Shown here in pieces: positions 51,349 through 59,668 of a stretch of 64,000 nucleotides of DNA (positions within the stretch are counted from its first letter, which is position 1; each line of letters starts with the position of its first letter). Source of the DNA: JAOUGY01 sp963825585 (GTDB lineage Bacteria; Actinomycetota; Acidimicrobiia; Spongiisociales; ZC4RG35). The translations under genes and the position numbers were made by a program. The stretch covers positions 568,924-632,923 of the forward strand of contig CAWGTX010000009.1 of NCBI GenBank assembly GCA_963825585.1, written 5' to 3'. Below the pieces are notes generated by a model. It saw only the letters and a list, made by a program, of their open reading frames with translations. It did not search any database and was not told where the DNA came from.

Positions 51349-54300
51349 ATGACCAACCAACCACACACCCCCGCTCCCGGCACGGACTTCGGACCGAACG
51401 TCTGGCTCGTCGACGAGATGTACCGTCGGTACCTCGACGCCCCGGACACCGTCAGCGAGGCCTGGAAGGAGTTCTTCGAGGACTACACGCCTCACTCGGC
51501 CAACGGTGCCGCGGCCGCGGCGTCTCCCGCCCCGGCTGCGGCCGCTCCACCCGCAGGGGAATCGCCGGTAGCCGAACGCCCGCCGGCGCCCGCCGCAGCA
51601 ACGGCGGCTCCCGTGGACGGTGCCACCCAGATGAAGGGCATCACCGCCACCATCGCCCGGCGGATGGATGAGTCGCTCTCCGTTCCCACCGCTACCTCGG
51701 TCCGGGACATCCCCGCCAAACTGCTCGAGGTCAACCGCCTCATCATCAACAATCAGCTCAAGCGGCTGACCCAGGGCGGGAAGGTCAGCTTCACCCACAT
51801 CATCGGGTACGCCATCGCCCGCGCCCTGGGTGAGATGCCCGACCTGAACGTCAGCTACGCAGAGATCGACGGAAAGCCCCACGTACTCGCCCACGGGGCC
51901 GTCAACCTCGGGTTGGCCGTCGATGTGGGGCGGCCGGACGGTTCCCGGGTCCTGTTGGTTCCGAATCTCAAGGGCGCCGAGCAACTCGACTTCAAGGCGT
52001 TCTGGCTGGCCTACGAGGAGCTGATCGGCCGGGCGCGCTCCAATCGTCTCGGTCTCGACGACTTCGCCGGGACCACGGCCACCCTCACGAACCCGGGCAC
52101 GCTCGGTACCGTGCAATCGGTGCCGCGCCTGATGCCCGAGCAGGGTGTGATCGTCGGCGTCGGCGCCATCGGATATCCCCCCGAGTATCAGGCTGCCGAT
52201 CCCGGCTACCTGGCACGACAGGGCATCGGACGGGTACTGACGATCACCTCGACCTACGACCATCGCGTGATCCAGGGCGCTCAATCGGGCGAGCTGCTGC
52301 GACGGATCCACCAACTCCTGCTTGGCGAGGATGGCTTCTACGACGCAATCTTCGACGCTCTCGCCATCCCGTACACGCCGGCCAGGTGGGCGGTGGACGA
52401 CAACCCGCCGATCGGTTCGCCGCAATGGGCCGAGAAGCAGGCCAACGTGTTCCGGGTGATCAACGCATACCGGGTGCGAGGTCACCTGATCGCCGACCTC
52501 GATCCGCTGCGCCAGCAGCGACCACAGATGTACCCGGAACTCGACCCGCTGTACTACGGGCTCACGCTGTGGGACCTGGACCGCCAGTTCGCCTCCGGGG
52601 GCATCCGCGGCCAGCAGGTCATGGACCTCGGTCACATCCTCTCGACTCTCCGTGACGCCTACTGCCGGACGGCGGGGATCGAATACATGCACATGCAGGA
52701 CACCGACCAGAAGAAGTGGGTCCAGGATCGGATCGAAGCACCGCGGGTCGAGATGGAGCGCACCGAACGTCTTCGGATTCTGCGCAAGCTGAATCAGGCC
52801 GAGGCGTTCGAGCGTTTCCTCCACACCAAGTACGTGGGCCACAAGCGTTTCGGGCTGGAAGGCGCCGAGAGTCTCATTCCCATGCTCGACGCCGTCATCG
52901 GGTCGGCGGTGTCCGAGGGGATGGAAGAGGTCGTCATCGGGATGGCCCACCGCGGCCGACTCAACGTCCTCGCCAACGTGATCGGCAAGAACTACGAGAA
53001 GATCTTCCGCGAGTTCGAGGGCGACCTCGACCCCGACACCACCGGCGGCTCAGGTGACGTCAAATACCACCTCGGGGCAACCGGGAAGTACGAAGCGGAG
53101 GAGGGTCCGATCGAAGTCGAGGTGGTGGCCAACCCGTCGCATTTGGAGGCGGTCGATCCGGTGCTCGAGGGCGTTGTGCGGGCCAAGCAGGAGAGGCGAG
53201 GCAAGGACGGCCACACCAAGGTACTCCCGCTGCTCATCCATGGCGATGCCGCTTTCGCCGGGCAGGGTGTCGTGGTGGAGACCTTCAACCTCTCGCAACT
53301 CCGCGGGTACCGCACCGGCGGCACCGTTCACATCGTCATCAACAACCAGGTCGGGTTCACCACGTCGACCCTCGACGCCAGATCCAGCTTCTACGCCACC
53401 GACGTCGCCAAGACCGTGCAGGCGCCCATCATCCACGTCAACGGGGACGACCCCGAGGCGGTGGTTCGGGTGGCCCGATTCGCGTTCGCGTTCCGCCAGG
53501 CCTTCAACAAGGACGTCGTCATCGACATGATCTGTTACCGACGGCGAGGCCACAACGAGGGTGACGAGCCCTCGTACACCCAGCCGCTCATGTACAAGAT
53601 CATCGAGGGTCACCGATCGGTCCGAAAGCTCTATCTCGAGCGTCTGGTCAACACCGGAGTGATCACGATGGACGACGGCGAGCAACTGCTCGACGAGTTC
53701 CGCCAGCTGATGGAGGTGGCGTTCCAGGAGACGAGGGAATCCGACCCATCCCAGCGGCCGCGACCCTCGGACCCGGTACCCGTCGCCGAGGCACCGACCG
53801 CCGTGCCCCGGGCTGAGCTCGAGGAAGTGCTCCGCTACATAACGACGCCACCAGAAGGCTTCTCCATCCATCCCAAGTTGGCGAAGATGCTGAACGATCG
53901 TTCCAACTCGCTCATCGACGACGTGGTCGACTGGGGTACCGCCGAGGCCTTGGCGTTCGGGTCGCTCGCCCGCCAGGGTGTACCGATCCGACTGGCCGGT
54001 GAAGACTCCCGGCGGGGCACCTTCTCACACCGGCACGCCGAGTTGACCGACTACGAGACAGGCGAGGAGTGGACTCCGCTCCAGACCATCAACGCCGACA
54101 CCACTCGGCTTCGGATCGTTGATTCCCTTCTGAGTGAGTTCGCGGCGGTGGGATTCGAGTACGGCTACTCGGTGGAGTGGCCGGAAGCGCTGGTGTTGTG
54201 GGAGGCCCAGTTCGGGGACTTCGCCAACGGCGCCCAGGTGATCATCGACCAGTTCATCGCCGCCGGCGAGGCCAAGTGGGGTCAGCAGACCGACCTGACC

Positions 54301-54939
54301 CTGCTGTTACCGCACGGCTACGAAGGCCAGGGGCCGGAGCATTCCAGCGCCCGCATCGAACGGTTCCTCGAGTTGTGTGCCGACGACAACATGCGGGTTG
54401 TCGTACCGGCGACATCGGGGCAGTACTTCCACCTCATACGGCGCCAGGGTCTGCTTCGTCCGTCCAAGCCGTTGATCGTCTTCATGCCGAAGTCGCTGCT
54501 CCGCACCAAGGAGGCGTTCAGCTCCGGGTCGTCGCTCTCAACGGGTCGCTTCGAGCCGATGGTGGATGATGCGGTGGTGGCGGGCGGTTCCCGACGTGTG
54601 GTGTTGTGTGCAGGCAAGGTCTATCACGACATCATCAAGGGGAGAGCGACTCGCGGGATCGATGACGTGGCAGTGGTTCGGGTCGCCCAGCTGTACCCGA
54701 TTCCCGAGCAACGGCTCTCGGACCTGGCGGCACGTCACCCGCAGGCCACGCTGGTGTGGTGTCAGGAAGAGCCGGAGAACTTCGGAGCCTTCCATTTCCT
54801 GTGGCATCCGCTCCGCCGCGTCTTCGGGCGTGAACCCGAGTACGCCGGCAGAGCACCAGCGGCCAGCCCGGCCACCGGCTCGATGCGCGTCCACCTTCAG
54901 CAGCAGGAAGCATTGGTCGCCGCCGCCCTGGGTGTCTGA
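51349..54939 (+). CDS. kgd: Multifunctional 2-oxoglutarate decarboxylase/dehydrogenase E1-E2
   Basis: A 1196-residue actinobacterial fusion. The N-terminal segment WLVDEMYRRYLDAPDTVSEA is followed by an Ala/Pro linker in place of a lipoyl domain, an E2o acyltransferase domain with catalytic H305 in DHRVIQGAQSGE, and the thiamine-diphosphate E1o domain with HGDAAFAGQGVVVE and HIVINNQVGFTTS. It decarboxylates 2-oxoglutarate in the citric acid cycle, working with other E2/E3 subunits. Length and order match Kgd/OdhA. A TACCAT lies 13 bases before the ATG. Confidence 0.95.
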   Translation: MTNQPHTPAPGTDFGPNVWLVDEMYRRYLDAPDTVSEAWKEFFEDYTPHSANGAAAAASPAPAAAAPPAGESPVAERPPAPAAATAAPVDGATQMKGITATIARRMDESLSVPTATSVRDIPAKLLEVNRLIINNQLKRLTQGGKVSFTHIIGYAIARALGEMPDLNVSYAEIDGKPHVLAHGAVNLGLAVDVGRPDGSRVLLVPNLKGAEQLDFKAFWLAYEELIGRARSNRLGLDDFAGTTATLTNPGTLGTVQSVPRLMPEQGVIVGVGAIGYPPEYQAADPGYLARQGIGRVLTITSTYDHRVIQGAQSGELLRRIHQLLLGEDGFYDAIFDALAIPYTPARWAVDDNPPIGSPQWAEKQANVFRVINAYRVRGHLIADLDPLRQQRPQMYPELDPLYYGLTLWDLDRQFASGGIRGQQVMDLGHILSTLRDAYCRTAGIEYMHMQDTDQKKWVQDRIEAPRVEMERTERLRILRKLNQAEAFERFLHTKYVGHKRFGLEGAESLIPMLDAVIGSAVSEGMEEVVIGMAHRGRLNVLANVIGKNYEKIFREFEGDLDPDTTGGSGDVKYHLGATGKYEAEEGPIEVEVVANPSHLEAVDPVLEGVVRAKQERRGKDGHTKVLPLLIHGDAAFAGQGVVVETFNLSQLRGYRTGGTVHIVINNQVGFTTSTLDARSSFYATDVAKTVQAPIIHVNGDDPEAVVRVARFAFAFRQAFNKDVVIDMICYRRRGHNEGDEPSYTQPLMYKIIEGHRSVRKLYLERLVNTGVITMDDGEQLLDEFRQLMEVAFQETRESDPSQRPRPSDPVPVAEAPTAVPRAELEEVLRYITTPPEGFSIHPKLAKMLNDRSNSLIDDVVDWGTAEALAFGSLARQGVPIRLAGEDSRRGTFSHRHAELTDYETGEEWTPLQTINADTTRLRIVDSLLSEFAAVGFEYGYSVEWPEALVLWEAQFGDFANGAQVIIDQFIAAGEAKWGQQTDLTLLLPHGYEGQGPEHSSARIERFLELCADDNMRVVVPATSGQYFHLIRRQGLLRPSKPLIVFMPKSLLRTKEAFSSGSSLSTGRFEPMVDDAVVAGGSRRVVLCAGKVYHDIIKGRATRGIDDVAVVRVAQLYPIPEQRLSDLAARHPQATLVWCQEEPENFGAFHFLWHPLRRVFGREPEYAGRAPAASPATGSMRVHLQQQEALVAAALGV

Positions 54940-55288
54940 GCCCGGTCCGAAACCCTTCTCCGGCGAGCGTGTAACGCGTGCAGACCGGCGGCGACTCCCT
55001 TCACGAAGGGTGAGCCCTTCATCGGCGGAAGCCGGACATTGGGACTCGGGATTCATTGCGCCGGATCGTTGGGAGATCCGGGTGCCAGACGTTGGAGAAG
55101 GGTCGACCGCCTGGTCGGCATGCGCCGGAGGTTGGGACTCGGGAGCCATTGCCGTGCCAGGCGGTCGAACTGTGAGTGTAGACATCCGAGCCGTTTGATC
55201 GGATGGGCCGCTCGCCTCAATAGCCGCTCCTTCACTCGACTCGGTCGGACCTCAACCCGGCTCGCAAACTGCCGATACCTCGACCATC
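54940..55288. other. 349-bp gap with a possible lipoyl-domain remnant
   Basis: No complete gene. Bases 55073-55102 code for EIRVPDVGEG in one plus frame, identical to the first residues of lipoyl domains of 2-oxoacid dehydrogenase E2 proteins, but the sequence after it does not continue as a lipoyl domain. A small CCCTTC/GAAGGG hairpin is at 54997-55010. TTGGGACTCGGGA occurs twice (near 55049 and 55132). Confidence 0.4.
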
Positions 55289-55816
55289 GTGTCACTCGTC
55301 ATCGCTGCTCTTCTCATCTTCGCCATGCGCCTCGCCGACGTGAGTCTCGGCACCCTCCGCATCGTCATGCTGGTTCGTGGCAAACGCCGCTGGGCGGGGG
55401 TGTTGGGATTCTTCGAATCCCTCATCTGGGTGCTGGCCGCCCGCGAGGTACTCGGCAACCTCGACGAACCAATCAAGATGGTGGCCTACGCCGGGGGCTA
55501 CGCCGCCGGGACCATGCTGGGGTCCACCATCGAACGGTGGCTCGCCATGGGGAGCGTGCTGGTGCGAATCGTGGCCCCCGTCGAGTCCCCCCACGCCTAC
55601 GAGGCCCTTCAGGACGCCGGCTACCCGACCACGGTGTTGAACGGGGAGGGACGCAACGGTGCGGTGCGGGTGGCGTTCTCGGTACTGCCACGGCGCGACT
55701 CCCGCTCGGCCCTGGATCTGGTGGCCCGGGTCAACCCCGAGGCGTTCGTGACCATCGAAGACGCCAAGCGGCTCGACCTCTCGTCGCGACGCTCGGCGAC
55801 CTCGCTCAGGAAGTAG
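55289..55816 (+). CDS. UPF0316/DUF2179-type membrane protein
   Basis: A 175-residue protein: three hydrophobic segments in the first 100 residues with LADVSLGTLRIVMLVRGKR and AYAGGYAAGTMLGSTIERWLA, then a soluble DUF2179-like domain. Such proteins are widespread in bacteria and their function is not established. The GTG at 55289 has no ribosome binding site; a TACCTC stands 7 bases upstream. Confidence 0.82.
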   Translation: MSLVIAALLIFAMRLADVSLGTLRIVMLVRGKRRWAGVLGFFESLIWVLAAREVLGNLDEPIKMVAYAGGYAAGTMLGSTIERWLAMGSVLVRIVAPVESPHAYEALQDAGYPTTVLNGEGRNGAVRVAFSVLPRRDSRSALDLVARVNPEAFVTIEDAKRLDLSSRRSATSLRK

Positions 55817-55819
55817 ACG

Positions 55820-56713
55820 TCAGTCCAAGCCAGTGGGCTCCCGGTAGACGGCGGCGACGGGCACGCCGTTCTCGATGGTGAGCTCCCAGATCGATCCCTT
55901 GCGGCACTCGAACATGCCGGTGGGGCTTCGCAGCTCCACCCCCCGCCGCGCCAGGTGCTCGAGCAGGTTCGGGATGACGTCACCGTGCGAGCACAGTGCA
56001 ACGTCGAGTCCGGCCAGTCGGGTGATCAGGTCCAGAGAGGCAGACCAGTCGGCGCCCTCGGCGAGGGCATCATGTTCGATCACCTCGCCGGCGGTGGCCT
56101 TGGCGAGTGGCCGCACGGTCTGCACGCATCGGACGTACGGACTGGAATAGATGGCGTCGACACCCGCCTTCGAGACGATCGCGGCGATCGCATCCGACTG
56201 CTTGCGGCCCTTCTTCGTGATGGGACGAAGCCGGTCGTCGTCATCCCACGCCGTCCGGTCGCCCGCATGGGCATGGCGGATGAGATAGGCCGTCCCCGAC
56301 TTGGCGGCGGACTGGATCCGGGGGTCGTCGAGGAGGTCACGGTCGTACTCGTAGGTGAGCAGTGCCCGAGCGTCCTCGAGCGTGACCCAACGGATCTCAT
56401 CCACCTCGCTGTTCTCTTTGAAGTCGTCGCTCCGGGTGGGGCGCATCACGAAGTAGGCAACGGTCTTGGGTCGACCGTTGTTCACCGTGTAGTGCTGGTC
56501 GCCGAGTCGCGTGACGATACGCGCCCGATAGCCGGTCTCCTCGTGCAACTCCCGGAGAGCGGCCTGCTCGGCAGTCTCACCCGGATCATCCTTTCCCTTG
56601 GGGAGGCTCCAGTCGTCGTAGTGCGGTCGATGGATCACCAGCACCTCCGCCCGACCGTCGGGAGAAGGACGGACCACCACCCCACCGGACGCCTTGATGG
56701 TGCCGTTGCTCAC
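55820..56713 (-). CDS. MutT1-like Nudix hydrolase fused to a histidine phosphatase
   Basis: A 297-residue two-domain protein. The Nudix box spans residues 40-62 (GKDDPGETAEQAALRELHEE). The second domain has the RHG motif LIRHAHAGDR and CSHGDVIP, as in SixA-like phosphatases. The same fusion in mycobacterial MutT1 removes 8-oxo-dGTP and diadenosine polyphosphates. It starts with GTG and converges on the DUF2179 gene 3 bases away. Confidence 0.9.
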   Translation of the reverse strand: MSNGTIKASGGVVVRPSPDGRAEVLVIHRPHYDDWSLPKGKDDPGETAEQAALRELHEETGYRARIVTRLGDQHYTVNNGRPKTVAYFVMRPTRSDDFKENSEVDEIRWVTLEDARALLTYEYDRDLLDDPRIQSAAKSGTAYLIRHAHAGDRTAWDDDDRLRPITKKGRKQSDAIAAIVSKAGVDAIYSSPYVRCVQTVRPLAKATAGEVIEHDALAEGADWSASLDLITRLAGLDVALCSHGDVIPNLLEHLARRGVELRSPTGMFECRKGSIWELTIENGVPVAAVYREPTGLD

Positions 56714-56842
56714 GAGGCTCCCGCCCTTCCGGTGTTCGACACACGCGGTGCACGGCGCTGGGAGGGAGCAGTTCCAACCATCTTCATGTGAGGGCAGGTT
56801 ATCCGCTCGACACCGCGCTACCAGTCGCGGCCGTCCGACCGG

Positions 56843-57595
56843 TCACACCGTGCCGATCCGGCGCAAGACCGCCCGGTGGATCACGTCGCGTTCGGAGTCG
56901 AGCAGGGCGTTGTGGATGGATCGTTCGAGCCACACCAGATCGCATTTCGGACCCAGCGCGTTGGCCAGGAGTCGTGCGCTGCGCGGGTCTACCGATTCGT
57001 CTGTTCTCGACTGAATCACCAGCGACGGACGGCGAAGACGCCGCGCCGCCCGGTAGGCGGTGCGCATCACCCGGACCAGTTCGGCGGCGGAGGCGGTGTG
57101 GTAGCCGTCATAGGTGAGCCAGTAGTCGGCCACCTCGGGATCGAGCGGTGGCGTCGGCGCCTCCGGCCAGCTCACCTCGGCCACGAAGTGATGAGCCACC
57201 GGGGTCAGGTAGAGCCGTTTGTTCTTCACCAGAATCGGGCTGTTGATGGTGGTCACGGTGGAGGCGGCCACGTCCTTGGCGACGATGATCGACAACAGGC
57301 CGCCCATCGACAGTCCCGCCAGATGCACCCGGCGGTGATCCGAAACCGCCCCGGCCGCCTGGCGGACAGAGCGGATCCAGTCGGCGGCGCCGGTGCCCGC
57401 CATGTCGGTGGGTGAGGTGCCGTGCCCGGCGAGGAGGGGAACGTTGACCGTGTATCCCTCTCCGTGCAGGAACTCGGCCAGCGGCCGGAAATGCGCCGGG
57501 ACCCCGGTGAACCCATGCGTGAGGACTACGGCCTCACCATTGGAGCCGTCGAGTCGGAACGGGGCGGCGAGAGGCGAGAAGAGGTCGGGAATCAC
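56843..57595 (-). CDS. Alpha/beta-hydrolase, carboxylesterase/monoacylglycerol-lipase type
   Basis: A hydrolase of about 250 residues. The oxyanion loop is VLTHGFTGVPAHF, the nucleophile serine in GLSMGGL, the acid in SRTDESVDP and the histidine in SIHNALLD, an arrangement like Est30 carboxylesterases. The substrate is unknown. Two GTG codons stand in tandem (57598 and 57595). I chose the second because TAGCCT then lies 6 bases upstream, the spacing seen in many genes here. Confidence 0.88.
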   Translation of the reverse strand: MIPDLFSPLAAPFRLDGSNGEAVVLTHGFTGVPAHFRPLAEFLHGEGYTVNVPLLAGHGTSPTDMAGTGAADWIRSVRQAAGAVSDHRRVHLAGLSMGGLLSIIVAKDVAASTVTTINSPILVKNKRLYLTPVAHHFVAEVSWPEAPTPPLDPEVADYWLTYDGYHTASAAELVRVMRTAYRAARRLRRPSLVIQSRTDESVDPRSARLLANALGPKCDLVWLERSIHNALLDSERDVIHRAVLRRIGTV

Positions 57596-57601
57596 CACGT
57601 C

Positions 57602-57607
57602 AGGCTA
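57602..57607 (-). promoter_or_regulatory. -10 element of the esterase gene, overlapping the MFS stop
   Basis: On the minus strand TAGCCT ends 6 bases before the second GTG; its TAG is the stop codon of the MFS gene. Confidence 0.5.
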
Positions 57608-58990
57608 CCGGCTCGTTGCTCGTTGCTCGTCGCTCGTCGCTTCCCTGGTGATCTTCTTCTCGTCGTAGCCGAGGAAAAGGATGGCGGCTCCCACGCACAG
57701 CACCGTTCCGACCAGGCCGGACAGGCGGATGCCGAGGTCATCCCCGACGTCCCGTCCCAGGGTGGCGAGGGCGGCGAAGCTCACCACACCGAAGGTCTGA
57801 CCGAACTTCTGCATGAGGGTGCGGGCTGCGAAGAACATGCCCTCCCGGCGTTCGCCGGTGACCTGGGCGTCGTGTTCGGCGATGTCGGCCAGGACGGCGC
57901 TCGGGAGCACCCCCAGGAATGCGATCGGGACCGTCAACAGGAACACCACCAGATATGCCTGGCCCAGATTCGGCAGGGGGAGGTTCCCGAGGAACGGGAT
58001 CAACGCCAACACGAACGCCATCCACACGAAGGCGAGCACCATCAACGGCTTCTTCCCGAACTTGCGGGCGGCCACGTTCACGAGCGGATAGAACAGCAGC
58101 GACACGACCACCAGGGCGGCGAGCAGCGTTCCCACCAGCGCTTCGTCCTGGCGCAGCAGCACCGTGACGTAGTAGAGCAGCCCGGTCTGGATGATCGTGA
58201 AGCCGGTGAAGTAGGCGAAGTCCGAGGCTACGAAGCGTCGGAAGTCGATGTTTGTGAAGGTGGAACGAACGGCGGCGCCGAGCGGGGTGCTGGTGGGCTG
58301 GGCATCCGAGTAGCGCTTCTCATCGATCGCCAACACCGGGACGTACATGCAGATCACGGCCAACGCGGCCAGGACTGCCACGGCCGCCTGGAATGCTCGC
58401 ACCGGCTCGAGGCTCATGGCATCTTCGAGGATGGCCGCAACCACCGGGGTGAGCCCGCCGATGATCACCCCGATCGCATACGTGCCGGAGATCCACGTCG
58501 CCAGGTTGAGGCGCTCCCGGGGGGTGTGCCCCAGCTCGGGTAGCAGCGCGAAGTACGGCGTGGCGTAACAGGTGAAGGCCAGATAGAACCCGAGCTGCAC
58601 CACCACCAGCCACACGATGTTCACAGCCGACGGTTCCGCTGTCGGCGGCGTGAACATCATCACCAGCAGAACACCGGCCGGCAGTGCGCTCCACTTCATG
58701 AAAGGGATGCGACGACCGTCGCGGTGTTCCAAGCCGTCGCTCCTGCCCGCTATCCAGGGGTCGGTGATGGCGTCGAACAGCCGGCCCGACGCCGCCACCA
58801 GCGTGATGGCATTCAGGATCCCCAGGAACGTTGCAGTGGTGATGAGCGTCGGCAGCCCCGCTGCCTCGGGCGGCAGATAGAAGTAGACGAGCGCGATGTT
58901 CACCACCGAGATGAGAATCGACCACCCCAGCTGGCCGATCGAATAGGCGAACTGCCTGGAGAGCGGAAGCGTCTCGACGGTGGGCTGCAC
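57605..58990 (-). CDS. MFS transporter (GPH/sugar-cation symporter type)
   Basis: A 461-residue protein with twelve predicted membrane helices. FDAITDPWIAGRSDG (loop 2-3) and the matching TPYFALLPELGHTPRERL resemble the glycoside-pentoside-hexuronide family. The transported compound is not predictable. The last 13 residues (REATSDEQRATSR) are coded by a 7-bp repeat array, so the C-terminus was rewritten by repeat growth. On its strand TAGCCT lies 6 bases before the GTG start. Confidence 0.86.
   Translation of the reverse strand: MQPTVETLPLSRQFAYSIGQLGWSILISVVNIALVYFYLPPEAAGLPTLITTATFLGILNAITLVAASGRLFDAITDPWIAGRSDGLEHRDGRRIPFMKWSALPAGVLLVMMFTPPTAEPSAVNIVWLVVVQLGFYLAFTCYATPYFALLPELGHTPRERLNLATWISGTYAIGVIIGGLTPVVAAILEDAMSLEPVRAFQAAVAVLAALAVICMYVPVLAIDEKRYSDAQPTSTPLGAAVRSTFTNIDFRRFVASDFAYFTGFTIIQTGLLYYVTVLLRQDEALVGTLLAALVVVSLLFYPLVNVAARKFGKKPLMVLAFVWMAFVLALIPFLGNLPLPNLGQAYLVVFLLTVPIAFLGVLPSAVLADIAEHDAQVTGERREGMFFAARTLMQKFGQTFGVVSFAALATLGRDVGDDLGIRLSGLVGTVLCVGAAILFLGYDEKKITREATSDEQRATSR
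57609..57643. repeat. Heptamer array inside the 3' end of the MFS gene
   Basis: TCGTTGC x2 and TCGTCGC x2 with 7-bp period, covering the last dozen codons up to the stop. Confidence 0.75.
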
Positions 58991-58996
58991 GGCGGC

Positions 58997-59002
58997 AGGC
59001 TA
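58997..59002 (-). promoter_or_regulatory. -10 element of the MFS gene (leaderless type)
   Basis: On the minus strand TAGCCT ends 6 bases before the GTG start at 58990. It abuts the left heptamer array of the second four-helix element. Confidence 0.5.
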
Positions 59003-59005
59003 GAC

Positions 59006-59085
59006 GAGCTACGAGCTTGTAGGAGCGACGAGCTACGAGCTACGAGCTACGAGCTACGAGCTACGAGCTACGAGCTACGAGCTAC
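59006..59085. repeat. Left heptamer array of the second four-helix element
   Basis: GAGCTAC units with 7-bp period: one and a variant at 59006-59019, then eight exact copies (59030-59085). The array supplies the last codons and stop of the four-helix gene. Confidence 0.85.
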
Positions 59086-59482
59086 GAATCGTTCGCTGCC
59101 TTCGAGAGTTCTTGGGGGAGCGTGCCAGGCTATCGCTGAGGTTCCGTTTGAGAGCAGAAAGCATGCGGCTGACTTCCTGCGCTGCCTCATCTGCTGCTCG
59201 CCAATCGTGCTCCGGCATGTATCCGAGGTCTCGTGCGAGGCGGAGTTGGTATTCGACTTCGGCGATCGATCCGTGGGCGATGTCGACATGACGGCGGAAC
59301 TCGGCCTCGCTGGCTCGGGCTCTGCCTTCTACGAGGTTCGAGGGGACGGAAGCTGCGGCGCGGCGCAACTGGATGGTCAGCCCGAATCGTTCACCGTCGG
59401 GGAATGACGAGGTCAGACGGTAGATCGTCAGGACGAGGTTGTGGGCCTTTTCGAAGACGGCGAGGTTGGCAGCGGCAGGCAT
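59075..59482 (-). CDS. Four-helix-bundle protein (S23/Avd-like family)
   Basis: A 135-residue helical protein of the same family as the one at 43440: FEKAHNLVLTIYRLTSSFPD, GLTIQLRRAAASVPSNLVEG (the family hallmark), FRRHVDIAHGSIAEVEYQL and ARDLGYMPEHD, then a basic tail (KNSRRQRTIRSS) whose end is coded by the heptamer array. The two copies share the fold but only part of the sequence, so they are not a recent duplication. It lies between the GAGCTAC array and a CGTCGCT array of opposite type. TAAGTC lies 6 bases before the ATG, near the leaderless consensus. Confidence 0.85.
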   Translation of the reverse strand: MPAAANLAVFEKAHNLVLTIYRLTSSFPDGERFGLTIQLRRAAASVPSNLVEGRARASEAEFRRHVDIAHGSIAEVEYQLRLARDLGYMPEHDWRAADEAAQEVSRMLSALKRNLSDSLARSPKNSRRQRTIRSS

Positions 59483-59523
59483 CGCAGAGACTTACCGGAC
59501 CCGAGCGCGATATGGAAGGCTTT

Positions 59524-59668
59524 CGTCGCTCGTCGCTCGTCGCTCGTCGCTCGTCGCTCGTCGCTCGTCGCTCGTCGCTGCGCTCGTCGCTCGTCGCTCG
59601 TCGCTCGTCGCTCGTCGCTCGTCGCTCGTCGCTCGTCGCTCGTCGCTCGTCGCTCGATGCTCGATGCT
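59524..59668. repeat. Right heptamer array of the second four-helix element
   Basis: Eight CGTCGCT units (59524-59579), a 5-base interruption, ten more (59585-59654), then two CGATGCT variants to 59668. The reverse complement unit AGCGACG differs from the left array unit AGCTACG by one base. The array ends exactly at the stop codon of the E1 gene. Nothing else occupies 59483-59667. Confidence 0.88.

Noticed and set aside
51187..52950. Long open frame antisense to kgd
   Set aside because: Same GC effect; the translation has no domain character and lies under the Kgd acyltransferase region.
59524..59668. Open frames running through heptamer arrays that translate to S-S-L-V-A-R-R type repeats
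   Set aside because: A 7-bp repeat stays open in all three frames if the unit lacks stops, so long frames arise automatically; no start signal or domain supports them.
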